A DNA stretch of 48,970 nt from Caldilineaceae bacterium bin5 (GCA_002238445.1 MPML01000033.1:1-48970); one strand, 5' to 3'; counted from the first letter of the stretch, positions 8,487 through 17,362 are shown. Translations and numbers: made by a program. The notes: generated by a model not told the origin, from the letters alone.

Positions 8487-10328
8487 ATGACCCAAATTCC
8501 CGCCGCAGACAACGCCCCCTTGGTCGTCTGCGACAATCTGGTCAAAATCTATCAGATCGAAGAGCTCGAAGTGGTGGCCCTCCAGGGTCTTGATCTGGAG
8601 ATCCGCCGCGGCGAGATGATGGCCATTATTGGCGCCAGCGGCAGCGGAAAGTCCTCTCTGCTGAACATAATCGGCGGCCTCGACCGTCCCTCAGCAGGCC
8701 AGATCTCCGTCAACGGCCGTAACCTGCTCAAGGCGCCTGACAAAGAATTGGAGAACTATCGGCTGCACGACGTCGGCTTTGTCTGGCAGCAGTCCGCGCG
8801 CAACCTGATCCCCTACCTGACCGCCCAGGAAAACGTCGAGCTGCCCATGATCGCAGCCAGTGAACGCTCCGCTCCCCCCGCGCAGCGCGCCCGCGAGCTG
8901 CTCGACGACGTAGGGCTGCTGAGCCACAGCCACCATCGCCTCGCACAGCTTTCCGGCGGCCAGCAGCAAAGGGTCGCCATCGCTGTCGCCCTCGCCAATC
9001 AGCCTCAAATCCTGTTGGCCGATGAACCCACCGGAGAGGTGGATTCGGTCACCGCCCAGCAGATCTGGCAGCTCCTCCGCCAACTGAATCGACGCTATAA
9101 CCTCACCAGCATAATCGTCAGCCACGATCGCGATATCGCCCGTGTTGTCGACCGCGTAATCGGCATCAGGGATGGAAAAATCAGCACAGAAATGGTACGT
9201 CAGGCGGGCAGTGGGATGCCGGTGGAGCAGTTGCTTGAGGAAGTAGAACACAGCGAGAGCAGCAGCGCGCCCACCGCCGACGAACCGGTCGCCGCAGACG
9301 ATAACGTCGATCTTCAACTGGAAGAGCGCGTCGTCCTCGATTCAGTCGGCCGCCTGCAGATGCCGCACGAATACCTGGAACAGCGCGGCATCGGCCGCCG
9401 AGCGGTCGTACAGCTCGTCGAAGACGGCATCCTCGTCCGGCAAGCCCAGGAACAGTTCGTTTTGCCAGCCGATTCCGCCCTTTCGCCTGCCGGTGGCGCA
9501 GGATCGGAATACGACCCTTCCGCATTGGACCAGGACCCCACGCCGCATCGCGGCGTCCCCTGGTGGCGGCGCATCTGGCGTTCCTCTCCCCGCAAGGATG
9601 ACGTCATACCATCATCGCAGCAGGCCGCCAATCCCTGGTCCAGCGATATCGCATCCTCTTCCGATAATGGCGAAGACGCGCCCGGTGCCGCCGGCAGCAA
9701 CGGTGACACGCTCCAATGGGAACAAGGAGCCCAGACTTCCCGCTCCCAACTGGGGACCTCAGAGCCCCTTCCGCAAAGCGATACCACAACTTCCGGCTCT
9801 TTGGATATTTCTGAATTTTACAGGGGGCCGCTTGTCGAAGTCAGCGATCTCCAGCGCATCTATGCCGTGGGCGACCAGTCTGTACACGCCCTGCGCGGCA
9901 TCGACCTCGTCGTTCCCCGGCGCTGCTTCGCCCTCTTCCGCGGCCGCTCCGGCTCCGGCAAAACGACTCTCCTCAACCTGATCGGCAGCCTCGACACGCC
10001 AACCGCCGGCCGCGTCTCCCTCTTTGGCCAGGACATCGACCTTCTGACCGCCGATGAATGCGCCCAGCTCCGGCAACTCTACATCGGCTTCGTCTTCCAG
10101 GCCTTCTCCCTTATTCCCACCCTGTCGGCCCAGGAAAATGTCGAGATGACCCTACGTATCCTCGGTCTTCCAGCCGCGGAACGGCGCCGCAGGGCCGCTT
10201 ACTGCCTCTCGCTTGTCGGCCTTGGCCGCTGGGCTGACCACCGGCCCTTCGAGATGTCAGGCGGTCAACAGCAGCGCCTTTCAATCGCCCGCGCCCTCCA
10301 TGCTGATCGCCGACGAACCAACAAGTGA
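8487..10328 (+). CDS. Double ABC ATPase with AbrB-like linker, second half frameshifted
   Basis: Energising ATPase of the upstream exporter. The ATG at 8487 follows a GAGGGAG ribosome site. The first nucleotide-binding domain (about residues 10-240) is complete: Walker A GASGSGKSS, signature LSGGQQQRV, Walker B ILLADEPTGEVD, H-loop SHD. A linker of about 240 residues contains a stretch (VLDSVGRLQMPHEYLEQRGI) resembling AbrB/SpoVT-type swapped-hairpin sequences. The second domain has Walker A GRSGSGKTT near residue 487 and signature MSGGQQQRL, but after SIARAL the frame runs into HADRRRTNK and stops. The missing Walker B, D-loop and H-loop lie in another frame at 10300-10506. Against the first domain, exactly 14 nt are missing at the junction. 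This may be a real decay event or a sequencing error. Confidence 0.82.
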   Translation: MTQIPAADNAPLVVCDNLVKIYQIEELEVVALQGLDLEIRRGEMMAIIGASGSGKSSLLNIIGGLDRPSAGQISVNGRNLLKAPDKELENYRLHDVGFVWQQSARNLIPYLTAQENVELPMIAASERSAPPAQRARELLDDVGLLSHSHHRLAQLSGGQQQRVAIAVALANQPQILLADEPTGEVDSVTAQQIWQLLRQLNRRYNLTSIIVSHDRDIARVVDRVIGIRDGKISTEMVRQAGSGMPVEQLLEEVEHSESSSAPTADEPVAADDNVDLQLEERVVLDSVGRLQMPHEYLEQRGIGRRAVVQLVEDGILVRQAQEQFVLPADSALSPAGGAGSEYDPSALDQDPTPHRGVPWWRRIWRSSPRKDDVIPSSQQAANPWSSDIASSSDNGEDAPGAAGSNGDTLQWEQGAQTSRSQLGTSEPLPQSDTTTSGSLDISEFYRGPLVEVSDLQRIYAVGDQSVHALRGIDLVVPRRCFALFRGRSGSGKTTLLNLIGSLDTPTAGRVSLFGQDIDLLTADECAQLRQLYIGFVFQAFSLIPTLSAQENVEMTLRILGLPAAERRRRAAYCLSLVGLGRWADHRPFEMSGGQQQRLSIARALHADRRRTNK

Positions 10329-10506
10329 TCTCGACAGCGAAACCGGCCGTCAGATTCTTCAGCTGTTCGCCCGATTAGTGGAGGAAGAGGGCATAACCGT
10401 ACTGATGGCCAGCCATGACCCGGCCAGCGACGACTTTGCCACCGAAATATACGAGTTGCAGGATGGCAGTATCGCCAATCACACCAGTCAAAGCCAGTTG
10501 AACTAA
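10300..10506 (+). pseudogene. Out-of-frame remainder of the second ABC ATPase domain
   Basis: It continues the interrupted ATPase in a different frame. MLIADEPTSDLDSETG gives Walker B and the D-loop, and TVLMASHDPASDD gives the H-loop. It ends at a stop 53 nt before the next gene. Restoring 14 nt before 10300 would join it to the upstream frame and recreate a normal five-residue spacer between SIARAL and MLIADEPT. It is unlikely to be translated on its own, since no ribosome site precedes it. Confidence 0.8.
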
Positions 10507-10559
10507 AGAAGCTCACCACCCTCCCCTTCAGTGCAGTTGCCCCTAAAGGAGAATTGACC

Positions 10560-11588
10560 ATGGGCCAGACCTGCCGCGTCGCTATCGCCGGCTGTCATCG
10601 TATGCTTGACCGCAAACCGGCCAATCACAACTTTGCATCCGCGTTCGCTGCTGTGCCCGATACCGAAATCGTCGCAGTCTTCGACCTCGGCGCCGACACG
10701 CGCCAGGCATTTCAAGACTGTTGGGGAGACAAGGTCGCCGCTTACGATGACTTTGGCCGCATGCTGCAGCAGGAAAAACCGGATCTTCTCTGCGTGGCAA
10801 CCAGTCAAAAGATGCACGCCGACCAGATCGAGCAGGCCGTCGCTGCCGGTGTGCGCGGAATCCTCTGTGACAAACCACTCGTTACCAGCCTTAGCGAAGC
10901 CGACCGGCTCCTGGACGCCTGCCGCACCGCCGGCGTCCCGCTTGCCCTCGGGCTGGACCGCCGCTGGCTCATCTCCTACCACCGTCTGGCCGAGCTGCTG
11001 CGCGATGGTATCGTCGGCCAGCTGCAGTCGTTGATCATCTACGGCATCCCCAACCTGATCAACCACGGCTGTCACTGGTATGACGCCGCTCTCCAGCTCG
11101 TAGGCGATCTCGAACCGCAATGGGTAAGCGGAAATGTCGACGATCTCCCCGGCGAAGCCCCCGATTCCCGCCGCCATCTGGACCCGCCGGGCCGCCTTAT
11201 GGTGGGGCTGGCCGGAGATGTCCAACTCTATTTCACGCCCGGCGGCAGCCAGCGGCCGGCCTTCGACGTAATCGGCAGCCAGGGACGTCTGTCAATTGTG
11301 GATGATGGGCTGCAGGCGTGGCAATGGCAAGATGCCGGCGCGCCGCCTTTACCGTTGGATATCCCCCAACCGGTCGGCGATTTCCCCGCCGGCGCCGCTA
11401 TCGTGCGCGATCTGGTCGACGCCGTCGCCAGCGGCGGCAGGACCGCCTGCGATGTCGAAGAAGCCCGCCGCGCCACCGAAATCGGCTTCGCCGTTCACCT
11501 GTCGCATGCGCGCCAAGGCGCCCGCATCGACCTGCCCGCCGCCGATCGCAAGTTGCGTATTAATTCGTTCCCGTGGGGAAATGAGTAG
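10560..11588 (+). CDS. Gfo/Idh/MocA family oxidoreductase A
   Basis: Predicted NAD(P)-dependent oxidoreductase of 342 residues acting on a sugar or sugar-derived substrate in the cytoplasm. It has an N-terminal Rossmann region and the second-domain motif NHGCHWYDAAL, where family members usually carry a catalytic His or Asp. Two usual signatures are altered: the dinucleotide loop reads AGCHRMLDRKP instead of GxGxxG, and the EKP motif reads CDKPL. The ATG at 10560 is chosen because AAGGAG ends 8 nt before it; the in-frame TTG at 10554 is only 2 nt from that site. It follows the exporter operon by 53 nt and converges with a DegT aminotransferase across 23 nt. The substrate is unknown. Confidence 0.82.
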   Translation: MGQTCRVAIAGCHRMLDRKPANHNFASAFAAVPDTEIVAVFDLGADTRQAFQDCWGDKVAAYDDFGRMLQQEKPDLLCVATSQKMHADQIEQAVAAGVRGILCDKPLVTSLSEADRLLDACRTAGVPLALGLDRRWLISYHRLAELLRDGIVGQLQSLIIYGIPNLINHGCHWYDAALQLVGDLEPQWVSGNVDDLPGEAPDSRRHLDPPGRLMVGLAGDVQLYFTPGGSQRPAFDVIGSQGRLSIVDDGLQAWQWQDAGAPPLPLDIPQPVGDFPAGAAIVRDLVDAVASGGRTACDVEEARRATEIGFAVHLSHARQGARIDLPAADRKLRINSFPWGNE

Positions 11589-11603
11589 GGGTTGCCCCGA
11601 CTC
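11583..11603. terminator. Stem-loop between convergent genes
   Basis: GAGT-A-GGGG-TTG-CCCC-G-ACTC forms a hairpin with one mismatch and a three-base loop. It overlaps the stop codon of the upstream gene and sits between two converging reading frames. A short TTTT follows on the plus strand at about 11610. It is a plausible bidirectional terminator, inferred from structure and position. Confidence 0.4.
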
Positions 11604-11611
11604 CAGCCTTT

Positions 11612-12871
11612 TCAGCCGGCCCGATAGGCAGATGTCACCTTCTGGAAAATGGCAATCACGTCGTCAATCTCCCGCGTACCCCAGTTCTCGTGCAAGGAAA
11701 ACGTGAAGTGACTCTTCAGCATTGCCTGTGCGTTGGGGCAAGTAAAATCGCGATTCGGATCGCCCTCGTATAAAGGGCTGGCCCAAGGGTAGCCGCTGCT
11801 GCCAAAGACCCGCCGCTCCGTATACCACGACTGGCGGTGTGGCATCCCGTACCGATAGTCGTCCGTCACCGGCAGACCTTCCGCCCGCAGACTCTCGCAG
11901 AAAGTCTCCTTGTCACACGCCGCCCGCTCCGGGTAAAATGCCACCTGCAGAAACCAATAGCTGGATTCGATCTCCGGCCCCGTCTGCCGCATCGCGATCA
12001 TTTCCAGATCAGCCGTGCCTTCGATCAACTGGCCAACGATTGCCCGCCTGCGCTCAACCATCCCCGGCAGTTTACGCAACTGCACCAGCCCCACCGCCGC
12101 CGCCAGGTCCGTCTGGTTGAAGTTCAGCGTCGCCTGCATGTTCGTCGCGCCCTCAGGCAGAAAATGGGGCTTGCCCCGGTCGGCCATCCGTCGCACCGAC
12201 TGGTAAAGCGCCTCGTCTCGCGTGAAGACCATCCCGCCCTGGCCCCCCGAACTATGGTGCTTTCCCGACATCGTCGAAAAGGCCGACAAGTCGCCGAAGC
12301 TCCCGGCCAGCTGCCCCTTGTACCTCGCTCCGTGCGCCTGCGCACAGTCCTCAATCACCGGAATGCCATGCCGCCCCGCCAACTCCATGATCCCGCCAAT
12401 ATCGGCCGGTTCGCCCGCGATATGCGGTACGATAATCGCGCTCGTCCGCGGCGAAATCAGCTCCTCAACCTGCTCCGGTCCTGTGTTGTAGCTGTCCGGC
12501 GCCGAGTCCGCGATCATCGGAATCATGCTCTGCATCGGGATCGGCATCATCCCCCCCGGGTCCGTAAAGGGCCCGATGATGACCTCGCTGAATGCCTCCA
12601 GCTCCAGCGCCAGCAGCGCCACGTAAATCGCCGCCGAACCGGAGCTGACCGCGTCCGCGTAACCGCCCCCCAACTGCTCCGCAAACGCCGCGCAATACGC
12701 CTCCTCCTCCTCGCCCTGGTACGCGCCGAGCGTCCCCGTGGCAAGTACCTTGTCCACGTACGCGCTGATCGCCTCCTTCTCCTCGCTCCCAATGTGCCCG
12801 CGCGCCGGCAAAGGCGCCTCCCGCACCGGCCTGCCGCCTTGCAGGGCCAGCTTGCTCACACTGTCACTCAT
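11612..12871 (-). CDS. DegT/DnrJ/EryC1/StrS-type PLP aminotransferase 1
   Basis: Pyridoxal-phosphate enzyme of 419 residues, of the family that transaminates keto-sugars or makes aminohydroxybenzoate-type precursors. Visible family marks are the phosphate-binding SSGSAAIYVAL (about residue 76), the cofactor-contacting EDCAQAHGA (Asp175, Gln178) and the Schiff-base lysine in STMSGKHHSSGGQGG (Lys204). GGAGG lies 8 nt before the ATG. Its ribosome site overlaps the stop codon of the heparinase-like gene just upstream (3 nt apart), so the two are almost certainly translated from one message. This pairing suggests handling of an amino- or uronic sugar, though the family also contains dehydratases and non-sugar enzymes. 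Confidence 0.85.
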   Translation of the reverse strand: MSDSVSKLALQGGRPVREAPLPARGHIGSEEKEAISAYVDKVLATGTLGAYQGEEEEAYCAAFAEQLGGGYADAVSSGSAAIYVALLALELEAFSEVIIGPFTDPGGMMPIPMQSMIPMIADSAPDSYNTGPEQVEELISPRTSAIIVPHIAGEPADIGGIMELAGRHGIPVIEDCAQAHGARYKGQLAGSFGDLSAFSTMSGKHHSSGGQGGMVFTRDEALYQSVRRMADRGKPHFLPEGATNMQATLNFNQTDLAAAVGLVQLRKLPGMVERRRAIVGQLIEGTADLEMIAMRQTGPEIESSYWFLQVAFYPERAACDKETFCESLRAEGLPVTDDYRYGMPHRQSWYTERRVFGSSGYPWASPLYEGDPNRDFTCPNAQAMLKSHFTFSLHENWGTREIDDVIAIFQKVTSAYRAG

Positions 12872-12874
12872 GCC

Positions 12875-15031
12875 TCATTCCTCCAGAGCGTATTCGAAGC
12901 GGCTGCTGGCCGGCAGGTCGCCCAGCCAGGTGGGGACTTCCACATCCGACTGCGAACGGACAATCCACAAATCCTTCTTATCCGACCCTTCCACCGTACA
13001 CGCCGCCCAGCCCGCTCCTATCAGATCGCTGCCATGCCACGTGACCGAGCCAATGCGTGGCGTATCCCGGTAGGGATGACATACGCTGATAAAGGCCGTA
13101 CGCGACGCAGTTCGCTGGCGGATCATCAGGTCCTGCGTATCCTCCGCTGGGTTTCCTGGCGCCGGCCCCGCAAAAAGAGTCGTCTCGTCCATTTCGGCCA
13201 TGAACAGTTTCACACCCGTTTCCCCAAACTGCCAGTTCAAAGCGATGTTTCCGTACGCCGGTCGGGTGCTGAGATCATCAATGTACTCGTATCCGTCCCC
13301 CTCAAGTACGGCAGGCACAATCGGAATACCATCCCCAAGCGGCGCCAACACGCCGCGATTGCGAAAGATCCAGTCAATTCGGCGCTCTCTCCCCGCGTCT
13401 ACCAGGAAAATGTCCACAAAATAGTCGCCGCGCGCTAGGACCGCCCGGCGCATACCGGTCCCATCGTAGACTTCTGGCGCCTCGCTGTCGACACCGTAAG
13501 AGGGCACGTCGATTCCGGTGACAGCCCCGTCTCCCCACCTCACCGCTGCGTCAGCGATCTGAAACGGCCCGTCAGCCCGAAAAGCAATGCTCCGACCCGC
13601 GCCCGCCGGCTGCGACTTGCCATCCAGCACAACCGTATTATGACTGACCGTTTGGCGGTACCAGCCCTGAAACAGGTCGATCCCATACCCAGGGGTCCCC
13701 AGGTCCGGCGACTGCCGTTCGCCGCAGGCATACACTGTCAGCCCCAGCTTGTCCGGGTGCCCGTGGCCTCCGCCATGAACCCCGTACTTGAGGAAAACAT
13801 ACTGTTCGGTCGCTTCCGAACGCACTGCCTCCCCTTCCGGCTGCGTACGCAAAATCGTATAACCCGAGGCCGGCATCTGCACACTGGGCAGCGCGAGACC
13901 CGCTTCCGATCCCGATTCCAGTTCCATAGCCCCGTACAGAAGCGCGTCAAGGCTCTCCCGCGGCCCGTGTCGATACGCTCGCCCCAGCACCTGGCCGAAG
14001 AGCGGCTCGTCGAACCACGCGTTTCCAATCTCGTAGAAAGCTGGCGCCTTGGGCACGCCGTGGCAGCAGTCGTCGTTCAGGCTTGTAAAGTACCAGCAGT
14101 CATTCGTCGCCGGTAAGCTGCCTTCAGGGTAGGCGCACAGAACCGGCGCCCGCAGAACCGCCGCCAGTGACGGATGCTCCCTTAAATCCCACTTCGGCAG
14201 ATTAGCCGTCGCCTTCGCCAGCAACAGCAGCGCAGCCACCGTGTAAAAGTGATAGCTGAACGAGCCCTCAAACCACAGCCCGTCCGCCAGGATCCCCTCC
14301 CGCGCCTGCGTATGAAAGCCGTACTGCCCGTCAATCGCGAAGTCCAGCAGCGTCTCACGTCCGGTCACAGCCCCGATGGTCCCGATAGCCGCATTGTGCC
14401 AGCAGGCAAAGTTGTGGATCCCCCCGAAATGCCGCTCCATCAGAAACTCCGCTGCCGGCAGCAGCAGTTTGTCAACGATCTCATTCTGCTGCCCATCGCT
14501 GAGCGTAGACCGGATCAGGTCGAAAGACCACGCCAGTGGAATCGACCACACCGCCTCGTCCAACGTACTGAACTGCGCAACGCCATGGTTCTGCGGCCGC
14601 CAACCGCCATAGGCCTTGTACCCATCGTACGCGTCAGCATAGCCTAACAGGATCTTCTGCACTCGCTGCCGGTTTCGCTCCTCGCCCTCCAGCTTCCACA
14701 GCACAGCCAGCCGCAACGCCGACTCCGCCAGCCTGTTGTTGACCGACCAGCGCCAAGCCGAATCAAACGGCTCCCCACTGAACGTCGCCCCGTCCACGGG
14801 GCAGCGATGTAGGGTGGGCGAGTCAGGCTCAAAAATCAGCTGAACCGCATGCTGCGGGCAGAAATAGTCGTGATAATAGCCGCCCGGCAACGCCTGCACG
14901 CCGACCGGACGGGCAATGAAATCGTCTACCTCATGACGTAACAGCCCAACCGCTGCCGCGAACTGCGGCAACCCTGCCTTATGCCGAATCGGCGACCACT
15001 GTTCGTCTGAAATAAGTGTTTTGTTCGTCAT
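12875..15031 (-). CDS. Heparinase II/III-like polysaccharide lyase family protein
   Basis: Predicted lyase of 718 residues for uronic-acid-containing polysaccharide or oligosaccharide. The N-terminal half (to about 370) is rich in Trp and His and fits the alpha/alpha toroid of this family. The C-terminal half carries heparinase II/III-like signatures: VHGGGHGHPDKLGLTVY followed by YGIDLFQGWYRQTVSHNTVV, where the His and Tyr residues are the expected catalytic or metal-site groups. No signal peptide is visible at the chosen ATG, so it may act in the cytoplasm on imported oligosaccharides, or the protein may leave by a non-classical route. It lies 3 nt upstream of an aminotransferase in the same direction. 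The exact substrate (alginate, heparan or another glycan) cannot be assigned. Confidence 0.82.
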   Translation of the reverse strand: MTNKTLISDEQWSPIRHKAGLPQFAAAVGLLRHEVDDFIARPVGVQALPGGYYHDYFCPQHAVQLIFEPDSPTLHRCPVDGATFSGEPFDSAWRWSVNNRLAESALRLAVLWKLEGEERNRQRVQKILLGYADAYDGYKAYGGWRPQNHGVAQFSTLDEAVWSIPLAWSFDLIRSTLSDGQQNEIVDKLLLPAAEFLMERHFGGIHNFACWHNAAIGTIGAVTGRETLLDFAIDGQYGFHTQAREGILADGLWFEGSFSYHFYTVAALLLLAKATANLPKWDLREHPSLAAVLRAPVLCAYPEGSLPATNDCWYFTSLNDDCCHGVPKAPAFYEIGNAWFDEPLFGQVLGRAYRHGPRESLDALLYGAMELESGSEAGLALPSVQMPASGYTILRTQPEGEAVRSEATEQYVFLKYGVHGGGHGHPDKLGLTVYACGERQSPDLGTPGYGIDLFQGWYRQTVSHNTVVLDGKSQPAGAGRSIAFRADGPFQIADAAVRWGDGAVTGIDVPSYGVDSEAPEVYDGTGMRRAVLARGDYFVDIFLVDAGRERRIDWIFRNRGVLAPLGDGIPIVPAVLEGDGYEYIDDLSTRPAYGNIALNWQFGETGVKLFMAEMDETTLFAGPAPGNPAEDTQDLMIRQRTASRTAFISVCHPYRDTPRIGSVTWHGSDLIGAGWAACTVEGSDKKDLWIVRSQSDVEVPTWLGDLPASSRFEYALEE

Positions 15032-15298
15032 ATCTTAACCTGTACTTGAAGTCAGCGAGCGCATAAGAAAGGCTTACCCGCCAAGTCGAAACTTCGATTT
15101 GTGTGTAACAGCTAGTATTACCGCTGATCAGTTTCATAAGGCTCAGAATGTTAGACCGAAGAGATTGCCATGCGTCTCACTTTGAATTAGTGTTTGAACG
15201 ATTTAGAATCTCTTCAGGTCAACGTTTTCTCTGATGTCGTTCTCAGAACTTTTCCTGTCCGATCGATTTGGGAGCGGCTTAAGGCTGGACAGATCCGT
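15032..15298. other. Intergenic region between divergent heparinase-like and Fic genes
   Basis: An AT-richer stretch that should contain promoters in both directions. I find no pair of consensus -35/-10 boxes I would defend. Confidence 0.5.
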
Positions 15299-16480
15299 AT
15301 GACTGAAAAAAGAACATATCAAGAGACTCATCCCTGGATAAATTTCCAGTTGGACCTGCGCAGGTTCGATTATACGCTATGGTTTCAGCTCGGAGAAGTG
15401 CAGGCAAAATGCGAACAGGTTGCTGGAATTCCCCTCCTGCCTGACGTTGAAGAGTATTTGCATCAGGTCTTTTTAGCCAAGGGAGCGCTGGCAACGACTG
15501 CCATTGAAGGAAATACACTATCGGAAAAAGAAGCTCTGGAGTTGATAAAGGGTGAACTCGAACTACCCCCTTCCAAAGAATATCTTGGGAAAGAAATAAG
15601 AAACATCGTTGACGCTTGCAACAATATCCCAGAAGGCATAGTGTCCGGTGAGCTGGCAGAATTGAACGTTGACAGGATTACTCATCTAAATGCCCTGGTC
15701 TTACAAGACTTGCCGCTAAAGGAAGATGTTTCTCCCGGACTTATTCGAGAGCATGATGTCGGCGTAGGGCGGTACCGTGGGGCGCCGCCACAGGATTGTA
15801 AGTATCTTTTGAATAAGTTATGTAGCTGGCTAAATGTCGATAGTTTCCTACCGAACGAAGAACTTAGAATTGCATCAGGAGTTCTGAAGGCAATCCTTGC
15901 ACACCTTTATTTGGCGTGGATTCATCCGTTTGGCGATGGCAATGGGCGAACAGCGCGCTTAGTAGAGTTTCAAATGCTGCTGTTGAGCAGGGTGCCGACG
16001 GCGGCAGCCCATCTCCTTAGTAACCACTACAATCTGACACGGACGGAATACTACCGGCAACTCGATCTGGCGAGCAAGTCGGGTGGCGATGTCTTCCCAT
16101 TCATTCGGTATGCCCTGCAAGGCCTGAAAGATGGTCTGGATGAACAGCTTCAGACGATACGGGCACAGCAATTCCACGTTTTTTGGATGAACCATGTTCA
16201 CAATTCGTTCCGCCAAAAGGTAACCCCCACAGATCTGCGCAGGCGACAACTCGTGGTCGATCTTTCCGAGGAAACAGAGCCTGTACCAATCGTAAAACTA
16301 CGTTATCTTTCTCCTAGAATTGCAGAAGCCTACGCTGGCAAGACCGATCGGACGATTCGTCGAGACGTCAATGTACTGGAAGGAATGGAACTGATCAGAA
16401 GAAGATATGAGGGTGTCGAAATAAATAGAGAGCTGATGTCCGCCTTCCTGTCTCTAGTAATTACGAAGGAGCAAACTTAG
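15299..16480 (+). CDS. Fic domain protein (AMPylase-type) with C-terminal winged helix
   Basis: Fic-family protein of 393 residues, probably transferring AMP or another nucleotide moiety onto a protein hydroxyl. The core motif HPFGDGNGRTAR is intact (catalytic His209). Near the N-terminus TTAIEGN matches the inhibitory helix signature (S/T)xxxE(G/N), Thr66 to Glu70-Gly71, so activity is expected to be autoinhibited. The C-terminus (about 325-390) looks like a winged helix, with TDRTIRRDVNVLEGMELIRR, as in many Fic/DOC-type regulators. The start at 15299 is an ATG matching family N-termini; a TTG at 15194 would add 35 residues. The gene is visibly AT-richer than its neighbours and stands alone between divergent and convergent genes, which suggests acquisition. 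The target protein is unknown. Confidence 0.88.
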   Translation: MTEKRTYQETHPWINFQLDLRRFDYTLWFQLGEVQAKCEQVAGIPLLPDVEEYLHQVFLAKGALATTAIEGNTLSEKEALELIKGELELPPSKEYLGKEIRNIVDACNNIPEGIVSGELAELNVDRITHLNALVLQDLPLKEDVSPGLIREHDVGVGRYRGAPPQDCKYLLNKLCSWLNVDSFLPNEELRIASGVLKAILAHLYLAWIHPFGDGNGRTARLVEFQMLLLSRVPTAAAHLLSNHYNLTRTEYYRQLDLASKSGGDVFPFIRYALQGLKDGLDEQLQTIRAQQFHVFWMNHVHNSFRQKVTPTDLRRRQLVVDLSEETEPVPIVKLRYLSPRIAEAYAGKTDRTIRRDVNVLEGMELIRRRYEGVEINRELMSAFLSLVITKEQT

Positions 16481-16524
16481 GACTCGTCGTAGGTTTCCTC
16501 GTTCGCCGTCGACTAAAATGAAGA

Positions 16525-16550
16525 GGAGAGAAAGATGCATCTTCCTCTCC
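16525..16550. terminator. Near-perfect palindrome between convergent genes
   Basis: GGAGAG, a mismatch, the perfect palindrome AAGATGCATCTT, a mismatch, then CTCTCC. The 26-nt inverted repeat lies between the converging Fic and aldolase genes. It lacks a clear T-tract, so a terminator role is inferred mainly from position. Confidence 0.4.
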
Positions 16551-16609
16551 AATCCTCTCTCTAAAGCGAAGCCGTCGCAGTGTCAAATGTTATCACCGCG
16601 CGAATCCAC

Positions 16610-17362
16610 TCACGACCCCGCAGCCCCCTCTACCTTCGCCTTGAAAGCCTGCCCGCCTGACGCGACCCAGGCCGCCCAACCCGTCAACAGAAAACGAACG
16701 CCCAGATTGACGTAGTGCGCCGCGTTCGCATCGCTGGCAAGTCCGCCTGCCGTCCTGCCCGCCGCGATAATCTGCGCAAACGCCCCTTCTATCGTCGCCA
16801 CAACATCGGGGTGCTCTATGTCCCCCAAATGCCCCATCGTCTGCGCCAGGTCGCTCGGCGCAACGAAGAAAACGTCAATATGATCAACAGTGAGAATCTC
16901 CGCCAGATTATTGATCGCAATGATATCCTCGATCAGAACAATAACCAGCGTCTCATCATTGGCCCGGTGTACATAGTCGGGGACGCCGTATCCCTGGCGG
17001 CTCGTGTACATGCCCCGCCTACCTGCAGGATGGAACTTGGCCGCGTTGACCACCGCCTGGGCCTCTTCAGCAGTGTTGACATGCGGGACCACCAGCCCTT
17101 GCGCGCCCAAGTCGAACGTGCGGTAAATAATCCCTTCATTGTTCTGATTAACCCGCACAACCGATGTCATGCCCCACAGGTCGCAAGCCCGCGTCAGGTC
17201 GGGGATGTCGCCGTAATCCACCGGGCCGTGCTCCCCTTCAAGCCAGATCGCGTCGAACCCCAGTGGCCCTAGTTGGTCGATCATGTCGGTCGAGTTGTTC
17301 CCGGACAGGCACACAACCACCTCGCCCCGTTCCAGTTTGTGTTTAGCTCTGTTCTCTCGCAT
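16610..17362 (-). CDS. HpcH/HpaI family class II aldolase
   Basis: Metal-dependent aldolase of 250 residues that cleaves 2-keto-3-deoxy or 4-hydroxy-2-oxo acids to pyruvate and an aldehyde. Active-site residues of the family are in place: His45 in LEGEHGP, Arg70 in SVVRVN, the metal ligands Glu145 in VLIED and Asp171 in VAPSDLA. The start at 17362 is preceded by AAGGAGGG; an upstream in-frame ATG at 17455 would overlap the terminator of the next gene. The family includes 2-keto-3-deoxy-L-rhamnonate aldolase and 2-dehydro-3-deoxyglucarate aldolase. An L-rhamnonate dehydratase-like gene 5.8 kb away on the same strand makes the former attractive, but this is inference. Confidence 0.87.
   Translation of the reverse strand: MRENRAKHKLERGEVVVCLSGNNSTDMIDQLGPLGFDAIWLEGEHGPVDYGDIPDLTRACDLWGMTSVVRVNQNNEGIIYRTFDLGAQGLVVPHVNTAEEAQAVVNAAKFHPAGRRGMYTSRQGYGVPDYVHRANDETLVIVLIEDIIAINNLAEILTVDHIDVFFVAPSDLAQTMGHLGDIEHPDVVATIEGAFAQIIAAGRTAGGLASDANAAHYVNLGVRFLLTGWAAWVASGGQAFKAKVEGAAGS

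Noticed and set aside
10290..10310. Programmed ribosomal frameshift in the ATPase gene
   Set aside because: Shifting frame would still leave out about five residues in the spacer before Walker B, and no slippery heptamer is visible; a deletion explains the data better.
11837..13438. 533-residue plus-strand open frame opposite the aminotransferase and heparinase-like genes
   Set aside because: It crosses two good genes on the other strand and has an Arg/His/Pro-rich composition typical of antisense frames.
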